NCBI GenBank assembly: GCA_002408385.1
Contig: DHSB01000098.1
Location: forward strand, 49,894 to 68,528
DNA: 18,635 nt
Origin: Myxococcales bacterium UBA5297
GTDB taxonomy: Bacteria; Myxococcota; Myxococcia; Myxococcales; UBA5297
Reading direction: 5' to 3'
Positions 1 through 7,938 of the stretch are shown here, piece by piece (within the stretch, counting starts at the first letter, position 1; the number at the start of each line of letters is the position of its first letter). Made by a program: the position numbers and the translations under genes. Under the pieces are notes generated by a model. It saw nothing but the letters and a program-made list of their open reading frames with translations, had not been told where the DNA came from and did no database searches.

Positions 1-384
1 GGCTCGGCCGGCTTGGGGGTGGGCAGCATCGCCTCGGACCTCGCGCCAGAACGATGCCCGCCTGCTGGTACGAGTCGCCGCTCAGCACCAGGCCCAAAAC
101 GACGAGCGAGAGATGGTGAAGCAAAGCCGAGCTCTGCCCCGCGGGCCCGCGGACTCGGCGTTCGCCACCACTGTCCTTGATTCGGACCCTCCGTCCGTCG
201 TTCTGCGCGCCGGTTGTTCTCACCCAGGACTCATCGGGCAAAGCCCCGGCGAGAGGCTCGGGGGGACCAGGGCCCGATCCTCGCGACTTCGCTCGAGGTG
301 ACCGGAGGGCGGCCGGCCGAGCTCAGGGAGCTTTCGCGACACCCCTCGAGGCCAATCTCGGCTGCCCCCTGGTTCCTCGGCGGC
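1..384. other. Left-edge stretch without a confident gene
   Basis: No reading frame here could be assigned with confidence. On the minus strand a frame open to the window edge can be read from a possible TTG at 124. It begins with a hydrophobic stretch (LLHHLSLVVLGLVLSG, then DSYQQAG), which could be the signal peptide of a gene running off the left end, but the following codons turn Arg/Pro/Cys-rich and no family was recognised. The short plus-strand frames here look like GC-rich artefacts. The rest is presumably intergenic DNA downstream of the minus-strand gene ending at 385. Confidence 0.3.
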
Positions 385-1275
385 TCAAGGAGCGAGCGGG
401 CCCAGCTTTCCGCTCGGGATCCGCTCGAAGATCTCGCACTCCTTGGCGATGCGCCCCGGTGTCGGCAGCGTGCCGACCTGGACCTTCGAGCAGTCGGCCT
501 TGCCGAGCGCGACCCGGCAGTTCTCCAATTCGCCCCGCGAGAAGGGCGCATTCCCGGTGATGCCCATGCAGGCCGAGGTGAACTGGGAGCAGTCGGAAAC
601 ATCTCCGGCGAGCGCCGGCTGGCAGCGCTTGATCGCCTCGCAGGTGGCCACCGCATGGACGCGGCAGACGTCGAGGAGTGTCAGCGGCCGCGCATCGACC
701 TCCTTGTCCGCCTGCGTGCGCTTCTGTTGGAGGTCGCGCTCGATCTTGTGGAGCTCGGCGAGCCGCTCGGTATCGGCCGCCCTCGCCTGCTTTGCTCTCT
801 CCACGCCCGACTGAGCCGCGGCCCGATGAGGGCTACCCTCCGGGACGCTCTCGTAGAGGTTCTCGGCGAGCAGCAGATCGCCCTCTTTGAAGGCGAGGTC
901 GGCCCGCAGCATCTTGGCCTTGTCGTTGGCGGGATCGAGGACGACGGCCCTCTCGAGCGCCTTGGCGGCAGCGGCGTTCTGGTCGAGCTTCTGGCCGAGC
1001 TCTCCGGCGAGCAGCCACGCGGCCGACGTCTCGTGAAATGCGGCCGACCGCTCTGCCAGCGAGAGGGCGAGCACCGGGTCGCTCCCCTCGAGACCGTGCC
1101 CGGCCGCCAGCAGGGCCTTGCCGATGGACTCCCTGTCCTTCGCCGCGTACTGCGCCGGGTCAACCGCCGAGTACTTCAAGTAGAGATCGTCCCAGGCCTT
1201 GGCCTCGGCGAGCTTCGCTGCCTCGGCGGCGGGAGGAGCGGCGGAGAGCAGGACGAGAAGGACGTGAGCGAGCAT
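385..1275 (-). CDS. Secreted TPR-like protein with C-terminal eight-cysteine domain
   Basis: This is a 296-aa protein of unknown function. Residues 1-19 form a short signal peptide (hydrophobic LAHVLLVLLSAAPP, possible cleavage after AEA), so it is probably periplasmic or exported. Residues about 20-165 are alanine-rich helical pairs resembling tetratricopeptide repeats (for example around 85-145, with ALERAVVLDPAND typical of TPR). A charged, probably coiled-coil segment follows at 165-195. The C-terminus holds eight cysteines at 204, 212, 218, 229, 236, 253, 262 and 280, a spacing reminiscent of lineage-specific Cys-rich domains in myxobacterial proteins. The start is the ATG at 1275, preceded by GAGG six bases upstream and followed directly by the signal peptide. 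The open frame extends further upstream to 2076, but that part is antisense to the cNMP-binding gene and the repeat region and is not coding. A scaffolding role is inference only. Confidence 0.75.
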   Translation of the reverse strand: MLAHVLLVLLSAAPPAAEAAKLAEAKAWDDLYLKYSAVDPAQYAAKDRESIGKALLAAGHGLEGSDPVLALSLAERSAAFHETSAAWLLAGELGQKLDQNAAAAKALERAVVLDPANDKAKMLRADLAFKEGDLLLAENLYESVPEGSPHRAAAQSGVERAKQARAADTERLAELHKIERDLQQKRTQADKEVDARPLTLLDVCRVHAVATCEAIKRCQPALAGDVSDCSQFTSACMGITGNAPFSRGELENCRVALGKADCSKVQVGTLPTPGRIAKECEIFERIPSGKLGPLAP

Positions 1276-1470
1276 GGCGAACCTCGTTGCGGCCGTGGAA
1301 CGAACAAGAAAGCACGCAGACCTCCTCGCGCCAACCCCGTCGCGCCGATCATGAGGCTTGCCGCCGTGTGCCCCGCCGGGCGAGCGCCCGGTGAATCTCG
1401 CCGCGCGGGCCCCGGTCGAAGCGGCGTACCGACGAGGCGCCAGAGGCCGAAAGGCGCAAGCGAGGGCGCC

Positions 1471-1920
1471 ATGAAGCGCTACGAGACCCCGAAGCCCGAA
1501 TCGATGAGCAAGGCCGCCCGGTTGTTCGGACTGCTCGACGTCAACGGCCGCAGCCGCCTGCTGGCGGGCTCGGTCCGCCGCACCCTGCAGCCCGGCGAGA
1601 CGGTCTGCCGCGAGGGCGAGGTCGGCACCGAGCTCTTCGTCCTCCTCAGCGGCACCGTGAGCGTCTCGGTGGACGACTTCGGCACCCCGCGCCGCGTCGC
1701 CAGGCTGCACGCCGGCCAGTTCTTCGGCGAGATGGCCGCGCTGACCAACGGGCTGCGCACCGCCACGGTGACCGTCGAGAAGCAGTCCGACCTGCTCTGC
1801 ATCCGCCGCGAGTGCCTGCTCGAGCTGCTCGGCGACTTCCCGAAGCTGCGCACCGTGCTCGGGCACGTAGGCGTCGTGCGCACCGAGAAGACCTTCGCGA
1901 GGCTCTCTCTCGCCGCCTGA
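1471..1920 (+). CDS. Cyclic nucleotide-binding (CRP/FNR-type effector domain) protein
   Basis: This 149-aa protein consists of a single cNMP-binding beta-barrel domain (about residues 17-130) with no DNA-binding helix-turn-helix after it. The barrel begins with RTLQPGETVCREGEVGTELF and continues LLSGTVSVSV. The phosphate-binding cassette reads FFGEMAALTNGLRTATV at residues 84-100, with the usual Gly-Glu (86-87) and Arg-Thr-Ala (96-98), so ligand binding looks possible. Stand-alone cNMP domains usually act as sensors in protein complexes rather than as transcription factors. The ATG at 1471 has a GAGGG motif about 4 bases upstream. An in-frame ATG at 1504 is an alternative start. The gene is divergent from the TPR/Cys-rich gene, with 195 bases between the two start codons that probably carry both promoters. 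The longer frame from 214 is antisense to the neighbour and was discarded. Confidence 0.85.
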   Translation: MKRYETPKPESMSKAARLFGLLDVNGRSRLLAGSVRRTLQPGETVCREGEVGTELFVLLSGTVSVSVDDFGTPRRVARLHAGQFFGEMAALTNGLRTATVTVEKQSDLLCIRRECLLELLGDFPKLRTVLGHVGVVRTEKTFARLSLAA

Positions 1921-1965
1921 GCGGGGCGAGGGTTGCTCGAGTTTCGCGCGCCTGAGCTCCCCGCT

Positions 1966-2060
1966 CATCCCGAGCCCACGCCCGGTCACCCCGAGCCCCT
2001 CGACAGGCTCGGGGCAGGCGAAGTCGAGGGGGCAGCGGGAGCCTCGAAGTCGAGGGATTC
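1966..2060. repeat. REP-like palindromic extragenic repeat
   Basis: This stretch after the cNMP gene is full of short inverted repeats. CCCCGAGCC (1989-1997) pairs perfectly with GGCTCGGGG (2006-2014) around an 8-base loop. Overlapping it, CCCCTCGAC (1996-2004) pairs with GTCGAGGGG (2023-2031), so the two hairpins are mutually exclusive. CCTCGA/TCGAGG follows at 2042-2055. The minus-strand translation contains PEPVEGLG, a well-known artefact translated from widespread bacterial extragenic repeats of this kind. No U-tract follows, so it is not a classical intrinsic terminator, although such elements can stabilise or end transcripts. Confidence 0.6.
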
Positions 2061-2664
2061 GCGGGGTCGAGCACAAGCCAAGTCAGCCTTCCGCTCATCC
2101 CCAGCGAAGAGAGGCGATCCTCGCGTCCCTCGCTGACTTCGCGAAGGTCGAGGCTGAACTCCCAGGTCAGGTTCCGAATCGCGTCATCGCCCCGGGGAGC
2201 ATCTGAGCGTCCGCGGAGAATCTTTTCTTCGCAACCGGACACTGAGTTGCTTCATTTCGGACAAAAAGAACCGCCGTCCGACTAAAAGCACCTCCCCACC
2301 AAACTTTCTTGTCCGCCAGGAAGCGATCGAAGCTTCCCTCGGCTGCTTATTCTTCCGCAGGGAAGCATCCGACCCTCCTTCGCGCGACTTGCAACTCATT
2401 TCGGGACCCAAACGTCCAGATCCCGGAACCCTAGACTCATCTCCGAAGCCAATCCTCGTCCCTCGCCGGTGAAAAATGACGGCCATTTGACCGATCTTGA
2501 ACTCATTTTTGCCCCCCATAAGAGCCGTGGACATTGTTTTCCATCCATGGCCGAATTGCACCCGGCTGAAGGGGACCAGGAAACAATCTATAAGCAACGC
2601 ATCCGCGTCTTCGGGCAGCCGCAATCCCAACCAACCCGGCCAAATGCCGAAACAAGGTGAGCAA
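2061..2664. other. Gene-free stretch upstream of the 283-aa gene
   Basis: No gene was recognised here. From about 2215 the base composition is clearly less GC-rich than the coding DNA on either side, with poly-T, poly-A and poly-C tracts (for example around 2222, 2262 and 2505-2517). This fits a promoter and leader region for the gene at 2665. The 5'-proximal third still carries REP-like fragments such as CCGCTCATCCC (2093-2101 area), also seen at about 1964. No -10/-35 pair convincing enough to annotate was found. The open frame through this stretch (from 2497) lacks a ribosome-binding site and is out of character in composition. Confidence 0.45.
2653..2659 (+). promoter_or_regulatory. Ribosome-binding site deciding the start at 2665
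   Basis: AAGGTGA lies five bases before the ATG at 2665. The in-frame ATG at 2644 has no comparable motif, so 2665 is preferred as the start of the downstream gene. Confidence 0.6.
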
Positions 2665-3516
2665 ATGCCCGAATCCACCAATCCGACGACGACCACCGCT
2701 GGCGACCCTCAAGAGACCGCATCGACCACGCCCACGAAAGGTGTCGACTTCTCTGCCGAGACCACCTTCTTCCTGGCCTCCGCCGCCGACATCGACCCCA
2801 AGGACATCCGCGTCTGCCGCGCCGACACCGACCTGGTGGCGTCGAACGTCCGCCGGGGAGTCAACTCCATCGCGCAGGAAGACGTCCTCGCGCGCATTCG
2901 CGTCGAGCTGCCGACCGCCGACCTCGGCCCGCTGCTCGAGCTCGACCGGCTGGGCGAGACCGTCGCCTTCGCCGCCCGCAACGTGACGGCGCAGCCGAAG
3001 TCGGAGGAGCTGGTCACGAAGACGGTCCGGGGCCGCAAGGTTCGCAAGGTCCTCTTCAGCCAGATCGAGACCTTCATCGGGACCGGTGAGATCGCCAGGG
3101 AAGAGCTCGCCAAGATGCGCAAGGGCAACGGCATCCTCGACGTCGCCAACGACCTGATCGACAGCGTTGCCCTGCTGGAGAAGTACGAGCCGGTCTTGGG
3201 CGGCAGGTTGTCGGTGACCCCGGAGATGCTCACCGAGGGCCAGGAGCTCGGGCGTTGGCTGCGCCAGACCGTCGAGCCGAGCGTGTCGCCCAAGCTCGAC
3301 AGCGGCAAGAAGAACGAGACCACTGAGGTCCGCGACCGGCTCTGGACCCTGCTCCAGCGCCGCCACCGGGAGCTGCGGCGCATCGGCGCCTGGCTCTGGC
3401 CCGAGGAGGTCGATAAGCGGGTGCCGCCGCTCCTCGCCCGGCAGAGGAAGCGCAAGAGCAAGGAGAAGGAGGAGGCGCCCGTCGATGGGACGGGGGGCGG
3501 TCCGATCGGCGCGTAA
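2665..3516 (+). CDS. Hypothetical helical protein with basic C-terminal tail
   Basis: This 283-aa protein was not recognised. It starts with a Thr/Pro-rich, probably disordered segment (residues 1-26). A predominantly helical core of alternating acidic and basic helices follows, without signal peptide or membrane segment. A strongly basic stretch (ARQRKRKSKEKEE) sits near the end, before a Gly-rich terminus. No catalytic motif is visible. The RRHRELRRIGAWLWPEEVDKRVPPLL segment near the C-terminus resembles a pattern of uncharacterised helical proteins in deltaproteobacterial genomes, from memory only. It is on the same strand as the defence cluster, but 439 untranslated bases separate it from the helicase gene, so co-transcription is uncertain. 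Codon use is typical of the high-GC neighbours. It could be a chromosomal neighbour rather than part of the system. Confidence 0.7.
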   Translation: MPESTNPTTTTAGDPQETASTTPTKGVDFSAETTFFLASAADIDPKDIRVCRADTDLVASNVRRGVNSIAQEDVLARIRVELPTADLGPLLELDRLGETVAFAARNVTAQPKSEELVTKTVRGRKVRKVLFSQIETFIGTGEIAREELAKMRKGNGILDVANDLIDSVALLEKYEPVLGGRLSVTPEMLTEGQELGRWLRQTVEPSVSPKLDSGKKNETTEVRDRLWTLLQRRHRELRRIGAWLWPEEVDKRVPPLLARQRKRKSKEKEEAPVDGTGGGPIGA

Positions 3517-3955
3517 GACGGCGGCAGGCGGTGGCGGCGGGCTGCGCCTCAGGTGATTGGGAGCGGTTTGGAGGGCCCTGGGGCTTTTGCCTGGGGCCCT
3601 TGGTTCCTGTGCTCTGGCCGAAGGAGCGTTGGTTGGCTTTCCCCCTGTGGAACCGGGCCTCTCGCATTTGGAAGGTCCTGAACGCTCGAGGAGCTCAATC
3701 GCCGGCACCTCCGCACCTCACCTGATTCCTCGTACCCCTCGCCTACCCTCATGTGCACGCTCAGTCTCACCTAGGGCCCGACGAGGCCTGAAGGCTTCCG
3801 ACTGGCCTGCAGAGGAAGAACGCGCCGAAGTCTACTGCCGTCAAGTCGCAATCCGCCCGTCGAGGAACACGACAAGCAGCCCCTCTCGATGTGCTATTCC
3901 TGACAAGCTGGTGGCCAATCTCGGCGGCTACCGCGCAGGCGACCGAGGGGCGCTC
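3517..3955. other. Untranslated gap before the helicase gene
   Basis: The helicase reading frame stays open through this stretch back to 3557, but the translation (poly-Leu/Gly, then Ser/Arg/Pro-rich) does not look like protein, and a strong ribosome-binding site occurs only at 3945-3950. The stretch probably contains the promoter of the defence cluster. CTGGGGC occurs twice near 3571-3597, flanked by GGGCCC on each side, but the arms do not form a good hairpin. No recognisable operator was found. Confidence 0.45.
3945..3950 (+). promoter_or_regulatory. Ribosome-binding site deciding the helicase start
   Basis: GAGGGG five bases before the ATG at 3956 is the only good Shine-Dalgarno near the start of the conserved region. 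A GTG at 3911 in the same frame has none. This places the start immediately before the PLD-like domain. Confidence 0.65.
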
Positions 3956-6900
3956 ATGAGGCTGCTTGGCAACACAGGAACCGAGCGGGTCATCGACCTC
4001 GTCAGCGCGGCGCTCCTCCCCGGAGCGCGGCTCGACGGAGTGAGCCCCTCGTTCTCCCTCTTCGCCTTCAGCGCACTCGCCGATGGACTGGCGCGCACCG
4101 AGCGCACCCGCCTCGTGCTTCCCGGCCCCGGAGCTGATCTCGGTCTTCTGGGCGGCCCCAAAGACCGTGCTGCGCGCAACCGCCTGCAGACACGTTGGCT
4201 GGCGGGACGGTGTGCGCGCTGGCTTCGCGAAAGGGCCGAGCTGCGCGCTTCACAAGCGACCATCCCCCAGGGCGCCCTCTTGGTACGCGATGGAAGCGAC
4301 GCTGGACGCCTTGCCGTCCTTGGCTCGCTCGCACTGACAACTCAGGGTCTCGGCGTTGCGCCTGGCAACCCGCTTGCTCTCATCCAAGCGAGCGAATCGG
4401 CAGAAGAAGCCAACCGGCTTTGTGCTTGGTTCGACACTCAATGGGCGGCGCAGGCAGCAAGCCCCGGAGATCCCAGTGGGCTGCTCACAGCGCTCGACGA
4501 CCTGGCCGCTCACCGAGCGCCGGCGAGCATCTATGCCCTCATCCTCCATCACCTCTTCGGCGCCAGCGGGCAGCAGCTCGACGAAGATCGAGTCGTCAAC
4601 CCGGCGACCGGCATTCGCAACACGTTGGTTTGGAAGAAGCTCTTCAAGTTCCAGCGGGACGGGGTCGTCGGCGCCATCGACAAGCTGAACCGCTTCGGCG
4701 GCTGCATCGTGGCCGACAGCGTCGGCCTCGGAAAGACCTTCGAGGCGCTCGCCGTCGTCAAGTACCACGAGCTTCGCAACGACCGCGTTCTGGTCCTCTG
4801 CCCGAAGCGGCTGCGCGACAACTGGACGCTCTACAAGGGCAACGACCGCCGCAACCCGCTCGCCCGCGACCGCTTCAATTACGACGTCCTCAACCACACC
4901 GATCTGTCACGTGACGAGGGGCTTTCGGGCGACATCGACCTCGCGCACGTCAACTGGGGCAACTACGACCTCGTGGTCATCGACGAGTCGCACAACTTCC
5001 GCAACAAGAAGACCCCCCGCGCGGGCAGCGAGACCCGGTACGACCGGCTGATGCGGCAAATCATCCGGGAAGGCGTCAAGACCCGCGTCTTGATGCTCTC
5101 TGCCACTCCGGTCAACAACCGAATGGCTGACCTGCGCAACCAGATCGCTTTCGCTACTGAGGGTGACGACACCGCTCTGAGCGCCCACGGCATCGCCAGC
5201 ATCGACAGCACGACCCGTCTCGCGCAGAAGCAGTTCAACCGCTGGCTCGAGCTCGAAGAGGCCGAGCGCACGCCGACCCGGCTCATCGAGATGCTCGGGT
5301 TCGACTACTTCACCCTGCTTGATCACCTCACCATCGCCCGCTCGCGTAAGCACATCGAGAAGTACTACGGCACCGTCGAAACCGGCCGGTTCCCCGACCG
5401 GCTCGCACCGATGAACCTGAAGCCGGACATCGATCTGAGCGGTGGTTTTCGGTCCATCCGAGAAATCAACCACGAGATTCGACGGCTCAACCTGGCGGCC
5501 TACGCTCCCCTGCGCTACGTGGTGCCACACCGGCAGGCGGCTTATGACACGAAATACAGCACCGAGATTCGCGGCGGCGAGGGCTATTTCCGCCAAGCCG
5601 ATCGTGAAGAGAGCCTGATCCATCTGCTGCGGATCAATGTCCTCAAGCGGCTCGAGAGTGGGATCCACTCGTTCGCGCTGACGCTCGAACGTCAGCTCAA
5701 CGACGTCGAGCGGCTGCTCGCACGCATCGAGGCGATGAGCGGCGACAAGGGCGAGATCGAGCAACTCGACCTCGCCGACCTCGACCTGGAAGACCCCGCT
5801 TTCGAGTCGCTCGTCGTCGGCCGCAAGGTCAAGGTCCTGCTGCAGGACGTGGACCTCATCCGCTGGAAGCAGGACTTGATTGAGGACCGCAACCGGCTGG
5901 CGACGCTGCTGGCGGCCGCGCGTGAAGTGAGCCCTGAGCGCGACGCCAAGCTCGCCGAGCTTCGCCGGATGCTCGAGCACAAATGTCGCCACCCGATCAA
6001 TTCCGGCAACCGCAAGGCCATCGTCTTCACAGCCTTCGCGGACACCGCGGAATATCTCTACGCGCAGCTCGCGCCCTGGGCGAAGCGGAGGCTGGGCGTA
6101 GAGACCGCGCTGGTGACCGGCAGCGGCCGCAACCAGAGCACGCTGCCCGACCTGCGCAAGGACCTCGGCACCATCCTCACCGCCTTCGCGCCACGGGCAA
6201 AGGAGCGGCCCGAGGATCTCTTAGGTGAAGGCGAGCTCGACCTGCTCATCGCCACCGACTGCATCTCCGAGGGCCAGAACCTGCAGGACTGCGACACCCT
6301 CATCAACTACGACATCCACTGGAATCCGGTGCGGATAATCCAGCGGTTCGGGCGCATCGACCGCATCGGCTCGCCCAACGAGCGCATCCAACTCGTCAAC
6401 TTCTGGCCCAACATGGAGCTCGAGGAGTACATCAACCTCGAGCAGCGGGTGAGCGGCAAGATGGTGCTGCTCGACATCTCGGCGACCGGCGAGGAGAACC
6501 TCATCGAGAGACAGTCCGGCAACCAGATGAACGATCTGGAGTACCGGCGTAAACAGCTTCTCAAGCTGCAGGACGCGGTCATTGACCTCGAGGACCTCTC
6601 GAGCGGCGTCTCGATCGCCGACCTGACGCTCACCGACTTTCGCATCGACCTCGCCGACTACGCCAAGGCACATCCCGGCGCGCTCGAGACGCTTCCGTTG
6701 GGTGCCTATGCGGTCACGACCACTCCAGAGGCCGAGATCTCGCCTGGCGTCATCTTCTGCTTGCGTGCGGAGGCCGAGGCCCCCGAGAGAACCCGAGAGC
6801 CTGGTTACCCGCTGGCGCCGCACTTCCTCGTGCATGTCGGCGAGGATGGCGCCGTGCTGTTGGCGCACGTGCAGGCCAAGAAGATCCTCGACCGACTCAA

Positions 6901-7162
6901 GCGCATCTGCGTCGGACGTGAGCTCCCCGATGCCCAGGCTTGCGCCCGGTTCGACAAGGCGACCCGCTACGGTGAGGAGATGCGCGCGGCGCAGCGCTGC
7001 CTCTCAGCGGCGATAGCCAGCGTCGCCGGAAAGAGCGAGGAACGCGCGGTCGAGAGCCTCTTCTCCCCGGGGGGCACTCACGCGATGAAGGGCGAATTCG
7101 CCGGAAACGCCGACTTCGAGGTCGTGGCCTTCCTCATCGTGCAACCGGGCGACGAGGCATGA
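3956..7162 (+). CDS. SNF2-type helicase with degenerate N-terminal PLD-like domain
   Basis: This 1068-aa protein is probably a DNA translocase of the anti-phage cluster. Residues about 5-165 resemble the phospholipase D-like domain fused to such helicases: GSLALTTQGL at 123-132 matches the GSsNlT.sGL signature. The preceding HxK is replaced by Gln105-Gly-Ala107, so PLD catalysis is unlikely. The superfamily 2 helicase core follows. It has Walker A SVGLGKT (Lys260), motif II DESH (343-346), motif III SATPVNN (382 on), a C-terminal RecA lobe beginning KAIVFTAFADTAEYL, ATDCISEGQNLQ, and motif VI QRFGRIDRIGS (Gln796 on), which marks the SNF2/HepA style. All ATPase motifs are intact. About 260 residues after motif VI are uncharacterised. 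The gene overlaps the DUF4391 gene by four bases (ATGA). It resembles DISARM DrmD in having an SNF2 helicase, but the other DISARM genes are absent. The start was chosen by the ribosome-binding site at 3945. Confidence 0.9.
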   Translation: MRLLGNTGTERVIDLVSAALLPGARLDGVSPSFSLFAFSALADGLARTERTRLVLPGPGADLGLLGGPKDRAARNRLQTRWLAGRCARWLRERAELRASQATIPQGALLVRDGSDAGRLAVLGSLALTTQGLGVAPGNPLALIQASESAEEANRLCAWFDTQWAAQAASPGDPSGLLTALDDLAAHRAPASIYALILHHLFGASGQQLDEDRVVNPATGIRNTLVWKKLFKFQRDGVVGAIDKLNRFGGCIVADSVGLGKTFEALAVVKYHELRNDRVLVLCPKRLRDNWTLYKGNDRRNPLARDRFNYDVLNHTDLSRDEGLSGDIDLAHVNWGNYDLVVIDESHNFRNKKTPRAGSETRYDRLMRQIIREGVKTRVLMLSATPVNNRMADLRNQIAFATEGDDTALSAHGIASIDSTTRLAQKQFNRWLELEEAERTPTRLIEMLGFDYFTLLDHLTIARSRKHIEKYYGTVETGRFPDRLAPMNLKPDIDLSGGFRSIREINHEIRRLNLAAYAPLRYVVPHRQAAYDTKYSTEIRGGEGYFRQADREESLIHLLRINVLKRLESGIHSFALTLERQLNDVERLLARIEAMSGDKGEIEQLDLADLDLEDPAFESLVVGRKVKVLLQDVDLIRWKQDLIEDRNRLATLLAAAREVSPERDAKLAELRRMLEHKCRHPINSGNRKAIVFTAFADTAEYLYAQLAPWAKRRLGVETALVTGSGRNQSTLPDLRKDLGTILTAFAPRAKERPEDLLGEGELDLLIATDCISEGQNLQDCDTLINYDIHWNPVRIIQRFGRIDRIGSPNERIQLVNFWPNMELEEYINLEQRVSGKMVLLDISATGEENLIERQSGNQMNDLEYRRKQLLKLQDAVIDLEDLSSGVSIADLTLTDFRIDLADYAKAHPGALETLPLGAYAVTTTPEAEISPGVIFCLRAEAEAPERTREPGYPLAPHFLVHVGEDGAVLLAHVQAKKILDRLKRICVGRELPDAQACARFDKATRYGEEMRAAQRCLSAAIASVAGKSEERAVESLFSPGGTHAMKGEFAGNADFEVVAFLIVQPGDEA

Positions 7163-7920
7163 CCCCGCTGGAGGTCATCACCGCGCTGGCCTTGCCGCCG
7201 GCGACGCGGGTCAATAGGCGCGTGCCGAAAAAGGTACTCGTCGACAAGGGCGCGCCCACCGCGTCGGACAAGCGCCAAATCAACGAAGGCGTCGAGGAAC
7301 TGCTCTGGATTGCCATGCTCAAGCCGGCGGCGGTTGGCGTTCCCGAGTTCCGAGACGACGCTCGCGAGTACCTGGAAATAGCCGTTTTGAGCCTGAGCCT
7401 TCGCCCAGCGGCTCGCGCCTCGAGACTGGTTGAGCTGGTGCACCGCGCCATTCCCTACCCCGTCGTCCTCCTCACGAGCCAAGCGGCCGCGCTCAGTCTC
7501 TCCTTGGCGCACAAGCGCCGGGCCCAGAATGACGCGACGCGTACCGTGCTCGAAGAAGACCCTGTCGCCGTCGAGCTGCAAGACGAAGCGTTCGCCTCCG
7601 AAATCGCTCGTCCCTTCCTCGATTCGGTCGCGCTGGACCGGCTGCCTGGAACCTCGCTCCACGCGCTCTACCAAGGCTGGATGGATGCCCTGGGCGCGCT
7701 GCAGATAGCCGCGATCACCGGTCACTATTGCCCCGCGCAGGGTGCCGAGCATGCGGCGATACGCCGTGAGGCGCTGCGCGAATGCTTCCGCTTGGAGAAC
7801 GAAATCGCCACCCTGCGAGCGACTGCCTCCCGTGAGAAGCAGATAGCTCGCCAGGTCGAGCTCAACCTCGAGATCAAGCGCCTGAACACCGCACGCGACG
7901 CCGCGCGCGCCAGGCTGTAG
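7159..7920 (+). CDS. DUF4391 domain protein
   Basis: This 253-aa protein matches the DUF4391 pattern: an N-terminal VNRRVPKKVLVDKGAP, an alternating segment around DKRQINEGVEELLWIAMLKP (about 38-57), a hydrophobic strand EYLEIAVLSLSLR, the central HRAIPYPVVLLT, and a C-terminal coiled coil (about 198-253, rich in Glu/Arg/Leu heptads). The family's molecular function is not established. It is repeatedly encoded between an SNF2/PLD-type helicase and a Type III-like mod gene, as here, which suggests a structural or regulatory part of the helicase-methyltransferase complex. The ATG overlaps the helicase stop codon (ATGA at 7159-7162), implying translational coupling and a fixed ratio. No catalytic residues stand out. 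Mod1 follows after 18 bases. Confidence 0.8.
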   Translation: MTPLEVITALALPPATRVNRRVPKKVLVDKGAPTASDKRQINEGVEELLWIAMLKPAAVGVPEFRDDAREYLEIAVLSLSLRPAARASRLVELVHRAIPYPVVLLTSQAAALSLSLAHKRRAQNDATRTVLEEDPVAVELQDEAFASEIARPFLDSVALDRLPGTSLHALYQGWMDALGALQIAAITGHYCPAQGAEHAAIRREALRECFRLENEIATLRATASREKQIARQVELNLEIKRLNTARDAARARL

Positions 7921-7938
7921 CAGCAACGGAGAAGCCCG

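Noticed and set aside
214..1470. Long plus-strand open frame leading into the cNMP-binding gene
   Set aside because: It is antisense to the TPR/Cys-rich gene and its translation is low-complexity Arg/Gly/Leu text. The cNMP gene has its own ribosome-binding site at 1471.
1276..2076. Upstream extension of the minus-strand TPR gene
   Set aside because: It is antisense to the cNMP gene and the REP-like repeat. The signal peptide and ribosome-binding site place the start at 1275.
2503..3708. 401-aa minus-strand open frame
   Set aside because: It is a GC-rich shadow of the 283-aa gene with repetitive Leu/Ala/Gly/Asp text and no motifs.
3557..3955. N-terminal extension of the helicase by 133 residues
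   Set aside because: It has no ribosome-binding site, an unnatural composition and no family similarity, whereas GAGGGG precedes the ATG at 3956.
4907..5992. Minus-strand open frame of 361 aa inside the helicase gene
   Set aside because: It lies wholly antisense to intact helicase motifs, so it is a codon-bias shadow.
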